In this document: piece after piece, positions 30,493 through 39,263 of the stretch | Layout of the letters: every line of letters starts with the position of its first letter | How positions within the stretch are numbered: the first letter of the stretch is position 1 | Source of the DNA: Mesorhizobium sp. 113-3-3 | Lineage (GTDB): Bacteria; Pseudomonadota; Alphaproteobacteria; Rhizobiales; Rhizobiaceae | Assembly (NCBI RefSeq): GCF_016756495.1 | Contig: NZ_AP023243.1 | Span: 4,964,501-5,028,500, forward strand | Direction of reading: 5' to 3' | DNA length: 64,000 bases | Notes under the pieces: model-generated | What the model was told of the DNA's origin: nothing | The model's input: the letters and a program-made list of their open reading frames with translations, nothing else | The model's database searches: none | Position numbers and translations under genes: made by a program

Positions 30493-30510
30493 TGTTGCAC
30501 TTCTGCAACA
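30493..30510. promoter_or_regulatory. Perfect inverted repeat in a 355-bp intergenic region
   Basis: TGTTGCA-cttc-TGCAACA is a perfect 7-bp inverted repeat in the gap 30408-30762, upstream of the 85-residue gene. It could be a repressor operator or a small hairpin. The rest of the gap is AT-richer than the surroundings and contains no convincing gene. Confidence 0.45.
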
Positions 30511-30513
30511 ACG

Positions 30514-30528
30514 TTAATCAAACGTTAC
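30514..30528. promoter_or_regulatory. CtrA-like site
   Basis: TTAA-N7-TTAC differs by one base from the CtrA consensus TTAA-N7-TTAA of alphaproteobacteria. Another TTAA lies at 30544-30547. If real, it would put the downstream gene under cell-cycle control. A single near-match in an AT-rich gap is weak evidence. Confidence 0.3.
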
Positions 30529-30762
30529 CGCAAGAATGCGAAATTAACTCAAACTGAAGGTTTTCACCCCGCAGGCCGGCCTAATCGGCTAAGTTTGATC
30601 CGGGTTGAAACGCAGCTTCGCCAGACACAGCCGTCTACTGTAAAAGACGATCAAAAAAATGTCGTATTTACAGATACTTACTTAGGGCTGCGTGTAAACG
30701 GAACAGATCAAGCTTGATCCGCGCTATTGATGGATTGCTGCTTGAAAGGGTGGACATCGCTT

Positions 30763-31020
30763 ATGGAACATGGTGTCAACGACATCGACGCGCTGGTCAG
30801 GGAAGAAAAGCGCCTGACGGCGGTGGAAAGCCACAGCGAAGCCTGGGCCGAAGGGCTTTCGGCCGGCATCGAGCCCGAGATCATTGCCGAAGCCGCGCTC
30901 GAGACCGCATTCGGTGAAATGCTGCGCGCCAACGGCGAGACATCGGCCCTTGCCCTGCTCGACCGCATGCGTGAAAAGGTGATCGCTGGCGCCTTCGAAC
31001 CCGAACGGCTGCGGCACTGA
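30763..31020 (+). CDS. Uncharacterised small acidic protein, 85 residues
   Basis: From ATG 30763 the product reads MEHGVNDIDALVREEKRLTA, then GLSAGIEPEIIAEAALETAF, LALLDRMREKVIAGAFEP. It is acidic and probably all helix, with no signal peptide. I do not recognise the family. An in-frame ATG at 30727 would add an unconserved-looking cysteine-rich start. Codon use is like neighbouring genes. It is followed after 71 bp by a secreted-protein gene on the same strand. Confidence 0.65.
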   Translation: MEHGVNDIDALVREEKRLTAVESHSEAWAEGLSAGIEPEIIAEAALETAFGEMLRANGETSALALLDRMREKVIAGAFEPERLRH

Positions 31021-31091
31021 ACCGACATCCGGTTCTTTGACGATCGAGTGCCGTTTGGGCATCATGCCCGGGAGCCAAGGAGATACGGGCA

Positions 31092-31883
31092 GTGAATTTT
31101 CCGATGTCAGGCCGGCCGAAGGGCCTGGTCCTCTACATCCGCCTCGCTACTTGCTGTGCCGCGATTGCCTTCGTGACGTGCCTGGCCAGCAGCCCGGCCC
31201 ATGCGCTGAGTGAAATTCAGCGCGAAGAGCTTCCCTCCCCGATCACACCGTCAACGAACGACGACGTTTCGCCGCCCGGCGGCGCGATTCCCATGCCCGA
31301 CCCGGTGGGCACACCGCCTTCGACCGGCCAGCAGCCGGCCGCTCCGGACGCTGCGGAGCCCGACAGTCCACCGGATGGAGGCACCAACAGGCCGCGTGTC
31401 GATCCCGAGGCGCCCTTGCCTGAGGTGGTCTACGACCTAGGCAAGCTGCCCGAGCCCGTCCGGCGCATGCATGATCTGATCATCGAAGCCTGCAAGGGCG
31501 GCGATATCGAAAAGCTCCGGCCCTTGATCGGCCAGGGCGACAGCATGACCCAGCTGTCGCTGGCCGACATCGACGGCGACGCCATCGCCTTCCTCAAAGG
31601 CCTGTCCGGCGACCCTGACGGCCAGGAGATCCTGGCCATACTGGAGGAGGTGCTCAGCGCCGGCTATGTCCATGTCGACGCCGGAACGCCGCAGGAACTC
31701 TATGTCTGGCCGTATTTCTTCGCGCTGCCGCTGGACAAGCTCGACGCCAAGCAGCGGGTCGAGCTGTTCAAGATCGTCACCGCCGGCGATTTCGACGACA
31801 TGAAACAGTTCGGCGCCTATATCTTCTATCGCGTCGGCATCACGCCCGCCGGGCAGTGGACATTTTTTGTCGCCGGGGACTGA
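31092..31883 (+). CDS. Uncharacterised secreted protein with Pro-rich linker
   Basis: A 263-residue protein starting at GTG 31092, supported by an AAGGAG site 9 bp upstream. The signal peptide is hydrophobic at residues 12-33 with a cleavable ASSPAHA site. Residues 45-115 are Pro/Ser/Gly-rich and probably disordered. Residues 120-263 form a compact domain (VRRMHDLIIEACKGGDIEKL, GDAIAFLKGLSGDPDGQEIL, QELYVWPYFFALPLDKLDAK, GITPAGQWTFFVAGD). It is conserved-looking but of no family I know. Location is periplasmic or cell surface. Confidence 0.7.
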   Translation: MNFPMSGRPKGLVLYIRLATCCAAIAFVTCLASSPAHALSEIQREELPSPITPSTNDDVSPPGGAIPMPDPVGTPPSTGQQPAAPDAAEPDSPPDGGTNRPRVDPEAPLPEVVYDLGKLPEPVRRMHDLIIEACKGGDIEKLRPLIGQGDSMTQLSLADIDGDAIAFLKGLSGDPDGQEILAILEEVLSAGYVHVDAGTPQELYVWPYFFALPLDKLDAKQRVELFKIVTAGDFDDMKQFGAYIFYRVGITPAGQWTFFVAGD

Positions 31884-31892
31884 GCCCTTTAC

Positions 31893-31911
31893 CCTCCCCA
31901 CAAGGGGGAGG
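31893..31911. repeat. Short inverted repeat between convergent genes
   Basis: CCTCCCC-acaag-GGGGAGG forms a 7-bp hairpin between two convergent stop codons. This exact type of short GC palindrome is common between convergent genes in rhizobial genomes (established knowledge, from memory). It may end transcription in both directions, although there is no T run. Confidence 0.55.
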
Positions 31912-31917
31912 TAGAGG

Positions 31918-33249
31918 CTACCCCGGCAACGCCTCGGAAAACTCCACCGCCCTGCCCTGGCCCGGTGTGACGATCTCGCCTTCCCACATGACGCGCCGGC
32001 CGCGAATGACGGTGCCGACCGGCCAGCCGGTCACTTCCTTGCCGTCATAAGGCGTCCAGCCTGCCTTCGAGCCGGCCTGCGCATTGGTGATGGTCTCACG
32101 CCGCTTCATATCCACAACCGTGAAGTCGGCGTCGTAGCCGGCGGCGATGCGGCCTTTTCTGGCCATGCCGAAAATGCGCTGCGGGCCGTGGCTGGAGAGA
32201 TCGACGAAGCGCTGCAAGGTCAGCCGTCCGGCGTTGACGTGGTCGAGCATGATCGGCACCAGCGTTTGCACACCGGTCATGCCCGAGGGCGAGGCTGGAT
32301 AGGGTTTTGCCTTTTCCGCCAGCGTGTGCGGTGCGTGATCGGAGCCGAGCACATCTACGATGCCTTGCGCGATGCCGTGCCAGACGCCGTCGCGGTGGCG
32401 AGAGGCGCGCACCGGCGGGTTCATCTGGATCAGCGTGCCGAGCCTGAGATAGTCGTCGGCGCTCAGCGTCAGATGGTGCGGCGTCGCCTCGCAGGTCGCG
32501 ACGTCCTTGTGCTGTTCAAGGAACAGGATCTCCTCGGCGGTCGAGATGTGCAGGACGTGGATGCGGGCGCGAGCGTCGCGCGCTATGCGCACCAGCCGTT
32601 CAGTGCAGCGCAAGGCGGCGAGCTCGTCTCGCCAGACCGGATGCGATGACGGATCGCCCTCGATGCGTTCGCCAAGCCGCTCACGCAGCCGGAACTCGTC
32701 CTCCGAATGAAAGGCGGCACGTCGGCGGGTGTTCCGCAGGATCGAGGCAACACCCTCGTCATCCTCGACCAGCAGGTCGCCGGTGGACGATCCCATGAAG
32801 ACCTTTATTCCTGCAGCGCCGGGCAACCGCTCGAGTTCTCCGACATCCCCGGCGTTGTCGCGGGTGCCGCCGACCCAGAACGCGAAATCGCAATGCATGC
32901 GGCCGCTGCCGCGCCGGACCTTGTCGGCAAGCGTTGCCTCGCTGGTGGTCAGCGGGTTGGTGTTGGGCATCTCGAACACGGCGGTGACACCGCCGAGCAC
33001 CGCCGCCCGCGAGCCCGTTTCCAGATCTTCCTTGTGCTCCAGCCCCGGTTCGCGAAAATGCACCTGACTGTCGACGACACCGGGCAGGATGTGCAGGCCG
33101 CGGCAGTCGATGGTCTCGCCGGCCGAGGCCTGGCGGAGATCGCCTATCGCCGCGATGCGCCCATTCTTCACGCCGATGTCACGTGCCCCCTCGCCATCAT
33201 GGTTGACCACTGTGCCGCCTGTCAGGATGAGGTCGTAGGTCATGGCCAT
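31918..33249 (-). CDS. Dihydroorotase-family amidohydrolase (PyrC-like class I)
   Basis: A 443-residue cyclic amidohydrolase. Metal and active-site pieces are present: PGVVDSQVHFREPG, the candidate carboxylated lysine in AAGIKVFMGSSTG, FHSEDEF, IHVLHIST and GSDHAPH. Class I dihydroorotase closes carbamoyl-aspartate to dihydroorotate in pyrimidine synthesis. Rhizobia usually have more than one homolog, and hydantoinase or allantoinase relatives look alike, so the pathway is not certain. ATG 33249 was chosen; ATG 33243 is two codons later. It is divergent from ygfZ. Confidence 0.85.
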   Translation of the reverse strand: MAMTYDLILTGGTVVNHDGEGARDIGVKNGRIAAIGDLRQASAGETIDCRGLHILPGVVDSQVHFREPGLEHKEDLETGSRAAVLGGVTAVFEMPNTNPLTTSEATLADKVRRGSGRMHCDFAFWVGGTRDNAGDVGELERLPGAAGIKVFMGSSTGDLLVEDDEGVASILRNTRRRAAFHSEDEFRLRERLGERIEGDPSSHPVWRDELAALRCTERLVRIARDARARIHVLHISTAEEILFLEQHKDVATCEATPHHLTLSADDYLRLGTLIQMNPPVRASRHRDGVWHGIAQGIVDVLGSDHAPHTLAEKAKPYPASPSGMTGVQTLVPIMLDHVNAGRLTLQRFVDLSSHGPQRIFGMARKGRIAAGYDADFTVVDMKRRETITNAQAGSKAGWTPYDGKEVTGWPVGTVIRGRRVMWEGEIVTPGQGRAVEFSEALPG

Positions 33250-33324
33250 GCTCTCTTGCGGGGGGAGTGTCAGCGGCTTACGTAATGACCAACCGTTTTG
33301 CAAGATCAGGCTTTTATCCTCCCC

Positions 33325-34185
33325 ATGCCCTTTGCCCTGCTGAAAGACCGCGCGCTCATCTCCGTCTCCGGCCCTGATGCCGAGCACTTTCTGCAAAATA
33401 TCCTGACCACCGATCTCGATACACTCGGCACCAGCGAAGCCAAGCCCGGCGCGTTGTTGACGCCACAAGGCAAGATCCTGTTCGACTTCCTGATCTCGCG
33501 CGCCGGCGAAAACGCCTTCCGGTTGGAATGCCGGGCCGATATTTCGGATGATTTCATTCGCCGGCTGACGCTCTACAAGCTTCGCGCTAGGGTCGAGATT
33601 GCCAAGTCGGAACAGGCGCTTGTCGCTGTTGCGTGGGGAAAAGAGTCAATCGCCTCACAAAATGATTCAACCGCGGTTGCCGACAGGCGCTTTCCCGACG
33701 AAAGCGTCACACGCACCTATGCCGGCGTTGCCGACGCCGGCGACATCGCCGCGTGGCAGGCCTTCCGCATAGCGTACGGCATCGCCGAAAGCGGCGCCGA
33801 TTATGCATTGGGCGACGCCTTCCCGCATGACGTGCTGCTCGACGAGACCGGCGGCGTCGGCTTCAGGAAAGGCTGCTATGTCGGCCAGGAGGTCGTCTCG
33901 CGCATGCAGCATCGCGGCACGGCAAGGCGACGCGTGCTGATCGTCCAGGCCGGGCTTGCCTTGCCCGCTTCCGGCTCCGAACTCACCGTCGAAGGACGGC
34001 CTGTCGGCACGCTCGGTTCGAGCGCCGGCGATATCGGGCTTGCCATTGCCCGCATCGACAGGGTCAAGGTGGCGCTCGACGCCGGCCAGTCGATCCTGGC
34101 TGGCGATGTGCCGGTGACGGTGACCATTCCCGCCTGGGCCAAATTCAGTTTTCCGCAGGAAACAGTCAGCGCGGAGGAAGCCTGA
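33325..34185 (+). CDS. ygfZ: Folate-binding YgfZ/GcvT-like protein for iron-sulfur enzyme maintenance
   Basis: A 286-residue protein with the diagnostic KGCYVGQEVVSRMQHRG motif near residue 185 and an aminomethyltransferase-like N-domain (SVSGPDAEHFLQNILTTDL). YgfZ binds folate and supports assembly or repair of certain Fe-S enzymes such as MiaB. ATG 33325 fits the start of homology. The stop overlaps the ATG of the HD gene by one base (TGATG), so the two genes are coupled. Confidence 0.92.
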   Translation: MPFALLKDRALISVSGPDAEHFLQNILTTDLDTLGTSEAKPGALLTPQGKILFDFLISRAGENAFRLECRADISDDFIRRLTLYKLRARVEIAKSEQALVAVAWGKESIASQNDSTAVADRRFPDESVTRTYAGVADAGDIAAWQAFRIAYGIAESGADYALGDAFPHDVLLDETGGVGFRKGCYVGQEVVSRMQHRGTARRRVLIVQAGLALPASGSELTVEGRPVGTLGSSAGDIGLAIARIDRVKVALDAGQSILAGDVPVTVTIPAWAKFSFPQETVSAEEA

Positions 34186-34820
34186 TGGCAGCGGACCGCA
34201 CCGGCGCGCCGCCGCGCGCCTGGCAGCGCATGCTGTCGGGCCGCCGGCTTGACCTGCTCGACCCCTCCCCGCTCGACATCGAGATTTCGGACATTGCCCA
34301 CGGGCTTGCCCGCGTCGCGCGATGGAACGGCCAGACCAGGGGCGAGCATGCGTTTTCGGTCGCTCAGCACTCGCTGCTGGTCGAGGCCCTGTTCAGCGAT
34401 CTGGTGCCGCAGGCTTCGGCCACCGACCAGCTCGCGGCGCTTCTGCACGATGCGCCTGAATATGTCATCGGCGACATGATCTCACCGTTCAAGTCGGTGA
34501 TGGGCGGCAGCTACAAGGACTGCGAATTGCGCCTGCAGCGCGCCATCCATCTGCGCTTTTCGCTGCCTCCCGAACCGGCCGCGGCGCTGCGCAGGGACAT
34601 CAAGCGCGCCGACCAGATCGCCGCCTATTTCGAGGCAACGCTGCTTGCCGGCTTCTCGACCGCCGAGGCGACCGAATTCTTCGGCCGCCCGCGCGGTTTC
34701 TCCGCCGAGCGCTTCGATTTCACACCACGCTCGGTAACCTGGGCGCAGGATGCGTTCCTGAAGCGGTTTTCGGCGCTTGAGAAGTCGCGACACCCGGTTG
34801 CGACTTCGGCGTTAGGGTAG
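34185..34820 (+). CDS. HD-domain hydrolase, YfbR-like
   Basis: A 211-residue HD protein. Metal ligands are visible as RGEHAFSVAQHSLL, LLHDAPEYVIGD (HD) and DIKRADQIAAYFE (distal Asp). The family includes 5'-deoxynucleotidases (YfbR) and phosphohydrolases; the N-terminal SGRRLDLLDPSPLDIEISDI block is usual in alphaproteobacterial members. It is coupled to ygfZ. The substrate is likely a nucleotide, but this is inferred. Confidence 0.83.
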   Translation: MAADRTGAPPRAWQRMLSGRRLDLLDPSPLDIEISDIAHGLARVARWNGQTRGEHAFSVAQHSLLVEALFSDLVPQASATDQLAALLHDAPEYVIGDMISPFKSVMGGSYKDCELRLQRAIHLRFSLPPEPAAALRRDIKRADQIAAYFEATLLAGFSTAEATEFFGRPRGFSAERFDFTPRSVTWAQDAFLKRFSALEKSRHPVATSALG

Positions 34821-34852
34821 AGAACGCTAAATTAACCGGAAACGGCAACAGT

Positions 34853-37027
34853 GTGGTGTTCGATCACGCACCGCAGGCGCGCCTCATGCCCGTCGTGGAT
34901 GTCAAGGATGGTTCGATCGTCCCGGAGCGGGTGGCCGAAGGCGTGGAGCGCTCTCGTCGCATGGAAAATGAGCTGCGCGAACAGAACGAACGCTTTTCAG
35001 CCGCTGTCGAGAACATGTCGCATGGGCTGTGCATGTTCGACGCCGACGAACGCATGATCATCTGCAACGGCAACTACATCAAACTCTTCTGCCTCGACGC
35101 CAAGCTGGTACGACCGGGCATCCACTTCATCGACATCCTGCGCCACAGCGTCGACATCGGCATCGCCTCGCAAAGCGCCGACGAGCTCTATGCCATCCGC
35201 AAACCCTATATCGACCAGGCGAAACCCTCGACTTACGAAGAGACGCTGTCGGATGGTCGCATTATCAACATCTCACACCGGCCGCTGGCCGTGGGCGGCT
35301 GGGTCTCGATCTACGAGGACATCACCGAACAGCGGCGCGCCGAGCAGGACCTCAAGGAGCAGCATCGCCGTTTCGACGCAGCGCTCGCCAACATGTCGCA
35401 AGGCCTGCTGATGTACGACGCCGACGGCAAGATGATCGTACGCAACCGGCGTTTTCTGGAGCTCTACAAGGTCACCGCGGCGGACTTTCCGCTCGGAACG
35501 ACGCATCGCGACGCACTCGAAAAACTGCTGGAACTCGGCATCTATCAGCAGATCGACGTCGACAGCGAAGTTGCCAAGACCGAAGCCTGCCTGGTGGCGG
35601 CGAAAATGCATTCGGCCTATCGCTATCTTACCGACGGCAGGACGGTTCTGGTCACACGCCAGCCGATGAGCGGCGGCGGCTGGGTGGTGACCTTCGATGA
35701 TGTCACCGAACGTCGACGCACCGAAGAGCGCATGATCCATCTTGCGCATCACGACACGCTGACCGGACTGCCCAACCGCTCGATGTTTCGCGAACGGCTC
35801 GACCTGGCGCTGGAAGATGCGGCGGCACCGCCTCTGGCGATCTTCTCGCTCGACCTCGACCGCTTCAAGGCCGTCAACGACACCTGGGGACATCCCGCCG
35901 GCGACTGGCTCCTGAAAAGCGTGGCCGAGCGGCTGCAGCGCTGCCTGAGTAATGAGACAGATGTCGTCGCCCGCTTCGGCGGCGACGAGTTCGTCGTCAT
36001 GCAGTTCAACTCCAGGGGCATCGCCGATGCTGAAAAACTGGCGAAGCGCATCGTCGAGGCCATCGCAAGACCGTTTCGCGACAAGAGCCGGGATATGCAT
36101 ATCGGCATCAGCCTGGGCATTGCCGTATTCCCTGAAGACGGCAAGGACGCCGATACGCTGCTGAAAAACGCCGATACGGCGCTCTATCGGGCGAAGAGCG
36201 AAGGGAGAAACCTCTATCGCTTCTTCGAGCCCGCGATGGACGCCATCGTGCAGGCCCGGCGGGCGCTCGAAGTCGACCTCGACGCGGCGCTGCCGCGCCA
36301 GGAGTTCGATCTCGATTTCCAGCCCATCATGAACATCGCCTCCGGTGAGATCATCGGCGCCGAGGCCTTGATGCGCTGGCATTCGCCGGCGCGCGGCACC
36401 GTCGCGCCTGACACGTTCATTCCGGTCGCCGAAGAAACCGGGCTGATCGTGCCGCTCGGCGAATGGGCGCTGAGAAAGGCCTGCGCAGCGGCAGCCAGCT
36501 GGCCTCCCGGTTTGCGCATCGCGGTCAATGTCTCGGCCGTGCAGCTCAAAAACGGCGGGTTTGCCCGCAGCGTCATATCGGCCCTGGCCTTTTCAGGTGT
36601 GCCGGCCGCACAGCTGGAACTGGAAATCACCGAAACCGTGTTGATGGACGAGAGCAAGGCCGTGCTGAAGACGCTGCGGCAGTTGCGCGATCTCGGCATC
36701 CGCATCGCGCTGGATGATTTCGGCACCGGCTATTCCTCGCTCGGCTATCTCAGGAGTTTCCCGGTCGACAAGATCAAGATCGATCGCTCCTTCATCCATG
36801 ACATGGGCAATCGCGACACGGCGGCGATCGTGCGCACCATCATCGGGCTCGGCAACGAGCTTGGCGTTGTCGTCACCGCCGAGGGCGTCGAGACCGAGGT
36901 GCAACTCGACATGCTGCGCGACAATGGCTGTGCCGAGGCGCAGGGCTATCTGATCGGCGTGCCGTCGAAGGCGGCGGACATCCAGCGCCTGCTGAAGTCG
37001 CGCGCCCTGCACAGCCAAACTGGCTGA
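34853..37027 (+). CDS. PAS-PAS-GGDEF-EAL cyclic-di-GMP signalling protein
   Basis: A 724-residue soluble protein. A short coiled coil (residues 20-50) leads to two PAS domains, each with an NMSHGLCMFDADE- or NMSQGLLMYDADG-like core (about 50-165 and 175-290). GGDEF lies at 376-380 (RFGGDEFVV) and EAL at 504-506 (GAEALMRW), with EITETVLMDE, DDFGTGYSSLGYL and VDKIKIDRSF further on, so both halves look catalytic. The product-inhibition RxxD site reads N367-x-x-D370 and is probably lost. The start is GTG 34853 or ATG 34886. No membrane segments are visible. Confidence 0.92.
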   Translation: MVFDHAPQARLMPVVDVKDGSIVPERVAEGVERSRRMENELREQNERFSAAVENMSHGLCMFDADERMIICNGNYIKLFCLDAKLVRPGIHFIDILRHSVDIGIASQSADELYAIRKPYIDQAKPSTYEETLSDGRIINISHRPLAVGGWVSIYEDITEQRRAEQDLKEQHRRFDAALANMSQGLLMYDADGKMIVRNRRFLELYKVTAADFPLGTTHRDALEKLLELGIYQQIDVDSEVAKTEACLVAAKMHSAYRYLTDGRTVLVTRQPMSGGGWVVTFDDVTERRRTEERMIHLAHHDTLTGLPNRSMFRERLDLALEDAAAPPLAIFSLDLDRFKAVNDTWGHPAGDWLLKSVAERLQRCLSNETDVVARFGGDEFVVMQFNSRGIADAEKLAKRIVEAIARPFRDKSRDMHIGISLGIAVFPEDGKDADTLLKNADTALYRAKSEGRNLYRFFEPAMDAIVQARRALEVDLDAALPRQEFDLDFQPIMNIASGEIIGAEALMRWHSPARGTVAPDTFIPVAEETGLIVPLGEWALRKACAAAASWPPGLRIAVNVSAVQLKNGGFARSVISALAFSGVPAAQLELEITETVLMDESKAVLKTLRQLRDLGIRIALDDFGTGYSSLGYLRSFPVDKIKIDRSFIHDMGNRDTAAIVRTIIGLGNELGVVVTAEGVETEVQLDMLRDNGCAEAQGYLIGVPSKAADIQRLLKSRALHSQTG

Positions 37028-37039
37028 TGGCATCGGCGG

Positions 37040-37930
37040 TCAGTTCAGCGTTGCCAGATATTTCTCGTGGAAGCTGACATAGCCGGGCTCGACCACCTTC
37101 AGGTGCCGTTCGATCAGCGCGTGAAACTGCGGCAGCTGATGGAACGGCACGCCGGGATAGGCATGATGCTCGGCATGGAACGGCATGTTCCAGGCCAGCT
37201 TGCGCACCAGCCAATTGGTCAGCGTGGTTCTTGTATTCTCCAGCATATTGGCCACGAACGGACAGCGGCCGTGCTCGGCCAGCAGATAGAGGCGCAAAAA
37301 GGGCTGACCGAGCAGAGCCGGAATGATCCAGACATAGACAAGCACAGTGAGCCGGAAATAGACGGCGAGCAGAATGACGACGGCATAGAAGGCGATCATG
37401 GCGCGCGCTTCGGCCCGCACCTTGGGTCGGCCTTTCGGCGGCACATAGCTTTCCTGGCCGCCGCCAACTGCATTGGCGTAGAGCGTCTTGAGATGGCCCC
37501 ACCACAGCGGGATGCCGGACACATGCACGAGATATTGCCGCAGCGTTTCCGGTTTGGGAAAGGCCAGTTCCGGATCGTTCTCGGGATCCTGGGTGAAGCG
37601 GTGATGGGCGAAATGGAAATAGCGGAACCAGTCGGCCGGCAGCGCGAGCGCCAGGCTGCATACCCGCGCCACGACGTCATTCAACCACTGTGTCTCGAAG
37701 GCCGTGCGATGAACCGTCTCGTGCAGCAGCGTGAACAGGAAGACGATCAGGATACCTTGGGGCAGCATCAGCAGCGGCCAGAATGGCACCCTGGCCGCAA
37801 TCAGCGATCCGATGATCGCAATCGCACCCCAATGGGCGCCGAGCTGAGCGAGACCCGCAACGTCGGATTTGGCGGTCAGGCGATTGCGCTCTTCCGGGGT
37901 CAGTGACGCGATTATATCGCGATGGTCCAT
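37040..37930 (-). CDS. Membrane fatty-acid desaturase
   Basis: A 296-residue protein with three histidine boxes for a di-iron centre: HETVH near 70, HFAHH near 106 and HAEHH near 252. Four or five hydrophobic segments lie between them. The family introduces double bonds or hydroxyls into acyl chains, carotenoids or sterol-like substrates; the short length and HAEHHAYP box fit the fatty-acid desaturase/beta-carotene ketolase group. The ATG at 37930 is preferred to an upstream GTG. It is divergent from a LysR gene with a palindrome between. Confidence 0.85.
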   Translation of the reverse strand: MDHRDIIASLTPEERNRLTAKSDVAGLAQLGAHWGAIAIIGSLIAARVPFWPLLMLPQGILIVFLFTLLHETVHRTAFETQWLNDVVARVCSLALALPADWFRYFHFAHHRFTQDPENDPELAFPKPETLRQYLVHVSGIPLWWGHLKTLYANAVGGGQESYVPPKGRPKVRAEARAMIAFYAVVILLAVYFRLTVLVYVWIIPALLGQPFLRLYLLAEHGRCPFVANMLENTRTTLTNWLVRKLAWNMPFHAEHHAYPGVPFHQLPQFHALIERHLKVVEPGYVSFHEKYLATLN

Positions 37931-38013
37931 CGGCTTCGATCCAGGCTGGCGATTTGGCGAGCCCACTCTAGTCGATGAAAAAGCTTTCCAAAAACGACGA
38001 TTCCTGCAATTTG

Positions 38014-38030
38014 GATAAGTTCATCTTATC
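38014..38030. promoter_or_regulatory. Candidate LysR operator between desaturase and LysR genes
   Basis: GATAAG-ttcat-CTTATC is a perfect 6-bp inverted repeat with a T-N11-A core, 12 bp before the LysR start and about 85 bp upstream of the desaturase ATG. It fits LysR-type control of the divergent pair. Confidence 0.5.
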
Positions 38031-38042
38031 TATCTGGCGACT

Positions 38043-38960
38043 ATGGTCACATCTCCATCGCTGAAAGGACTTCAGGCCTTCGAGGCTGCGGCGCGCACGG
38101 GCAGCTTTGCCGCGGCGGCGGAAGAGCTTTCGGTCTCGGCGGCGGCTGTCAGCCAGCTTATCCGCACCGTCGAGGAACAGATGGGGCGCAAGCTGTTCCA
38201 CCGGGTCAACCGCAAGGTTGTCCTCACCGAGGCCGGCGTGGAAATGCTGCCACGGTTGACCATGGCCTTCCAGGAAATCGGCAGCGTCTCGCGCGAATTG
38301 GGCGGCGATGCCTTCCGCCCGCGCCTGGTGGTATCGGTGCCACCTTCGATGGCGATGGGCTGGCTTTCGCAGCGCCTCGCCGGCTTCGTCGCAAGCCACG
38401 GCGCCGCAGACATATCGCTGCGCGGCGATGACGACCCGGTGCCGTTCGACCGTGAGCTGATCGATATCAGGCTCTCCTACGGTCCGCATTATCGCGAGCA
38501 CCCGACCGAGGACATCGCCCGGGACGCCGTCTATCCCGTCTGCGCGCCAAAACTTGCCAGCAGGATCAAGGCTGACGGCGGTCCACTCGCAGGGCTGCCG
38601 CTGATCCACACCGATTGGGGACCGACCGGCGCCTCGTTTCCGTCCTGGCGAAACTGGCTCGAGGCGGAAGGCGTCCAGCCCGGCCGGGCGGCGCAGCGCG
38701 GCCTGTCGGCCAACTCGTCGCGCGCCGCCCTCGACCTCGCCATTTCGGGGCTGGGCGTGGCGCTGGCGCAAGGGGTCTATTGTGCCGAAGCGGTGGAGGA
38801 CGGCAGGCTGGTCCGGCCCGCTGCCAGGGCGATCGCGCTGCGCCAGCCCTATTGCCTGACCATTCCCGAACGCAGCGCCAGGCGCGATGTCGTGGCGGCG
38901 TTCCGCGATTGGATGACCGAGGAATGCCGGCGCGCCGTGGGCGCGCCGGCGCTGACCTGA
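38043..38960 (+). CDS. LysR-family regulator, GcvA/AmpR-like subgroup
   Basis: A 305-residue regulator. LKGLQAFEAAARTGSFAAAA, then SAAAVSQLIRTVEEQMG and KLFHRVNRKVVLTEAG form the winged helix-turn-helix typical of GcvA/AmpR relatives. The effector domain is at about 92-295. It is divergent from the desaturase, with a palindrome in the shared promoter, so it likely controls membrane-lipid modification. The effector is unknown. Confidence 0.9.
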   Translation: MVTSPSLKGLQAFEAAARTGSFAAAAEELSVSAAAVSQLIRTVEEQMGRKLFHRVNRKVVLTEAGVEMLPRLTMAFQEIGSVSRELGGDAFRPRLVVSVPPSMAMGWLSQRLAGFVASHGAADISLRGDDDPVPFDRELIDIRLSYGPHYREHPTEDIARDAVYPVCAPKLASRIKADGGPLAGLPLIHTDWGPTGASFPSWRNWLEAEGVQPGRAAQRGLSANSSRAALDLAISGLGVALAQGVYCAEAVEDGRLVRPAARAIALRQPYCLTIPERSARRDVVAAFRDWMTEECRRAVGAPALT

Positions 38961-38972
38961 CGATGGCGATGG

Positions 38973-39245
38973 TCAGAGGTGCCCGCTCAAGGCCGCCACC
39001 ATGTCCTTGCTCGTCGCCACCGGAACAATCTCGAACTCGACCAGATCAGCCCATTCGATCACCCAGCGCTGCAGGAGCGTGACGTCGTCCGTCTCCACCA
39101 GCAGGAAGCAGCGGCTCATATCCGCGGCGATCCAGCTGTGGTGCACGACCAGCTCATCCGGCTTCAGGCGGCCCCGATCGCGGAAGCGACGGTAGATATC
39201 CTTGCGGTCGCAGCCGGTGAAATCCTCGATCACGATGAACTGCAT
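38973..39245 (-). CDS. DUF3303-family small protein
   Basis: A 90-residue protein: MQFIVIEDFTGCDRKDIYRR, LVVHHSWIAADMSRCFLLVE, LLQRWVIEWADLVEFEIVPV. This is the compact alpha/beta pattern of DUF3303, whose function is unknown. It lies 18 bp downstream of the RLAN-RimK gene on the same strand and probably shares its message. Its stop is 12 bp from the end of the convergent LysR gene. Confidence 0.75.
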   Translation of the reverse strand: MQFIVIEDFTGCDRKDIYRRFRDRGRLKPDELVVHHSWIAADMSRCFLLVETDDVTLLQRWVIEWADLVEFEIVPVATSKDMVAALSGHL

Positions 39246-39263
39246 GTTTTCCCCTTGGCTGAA

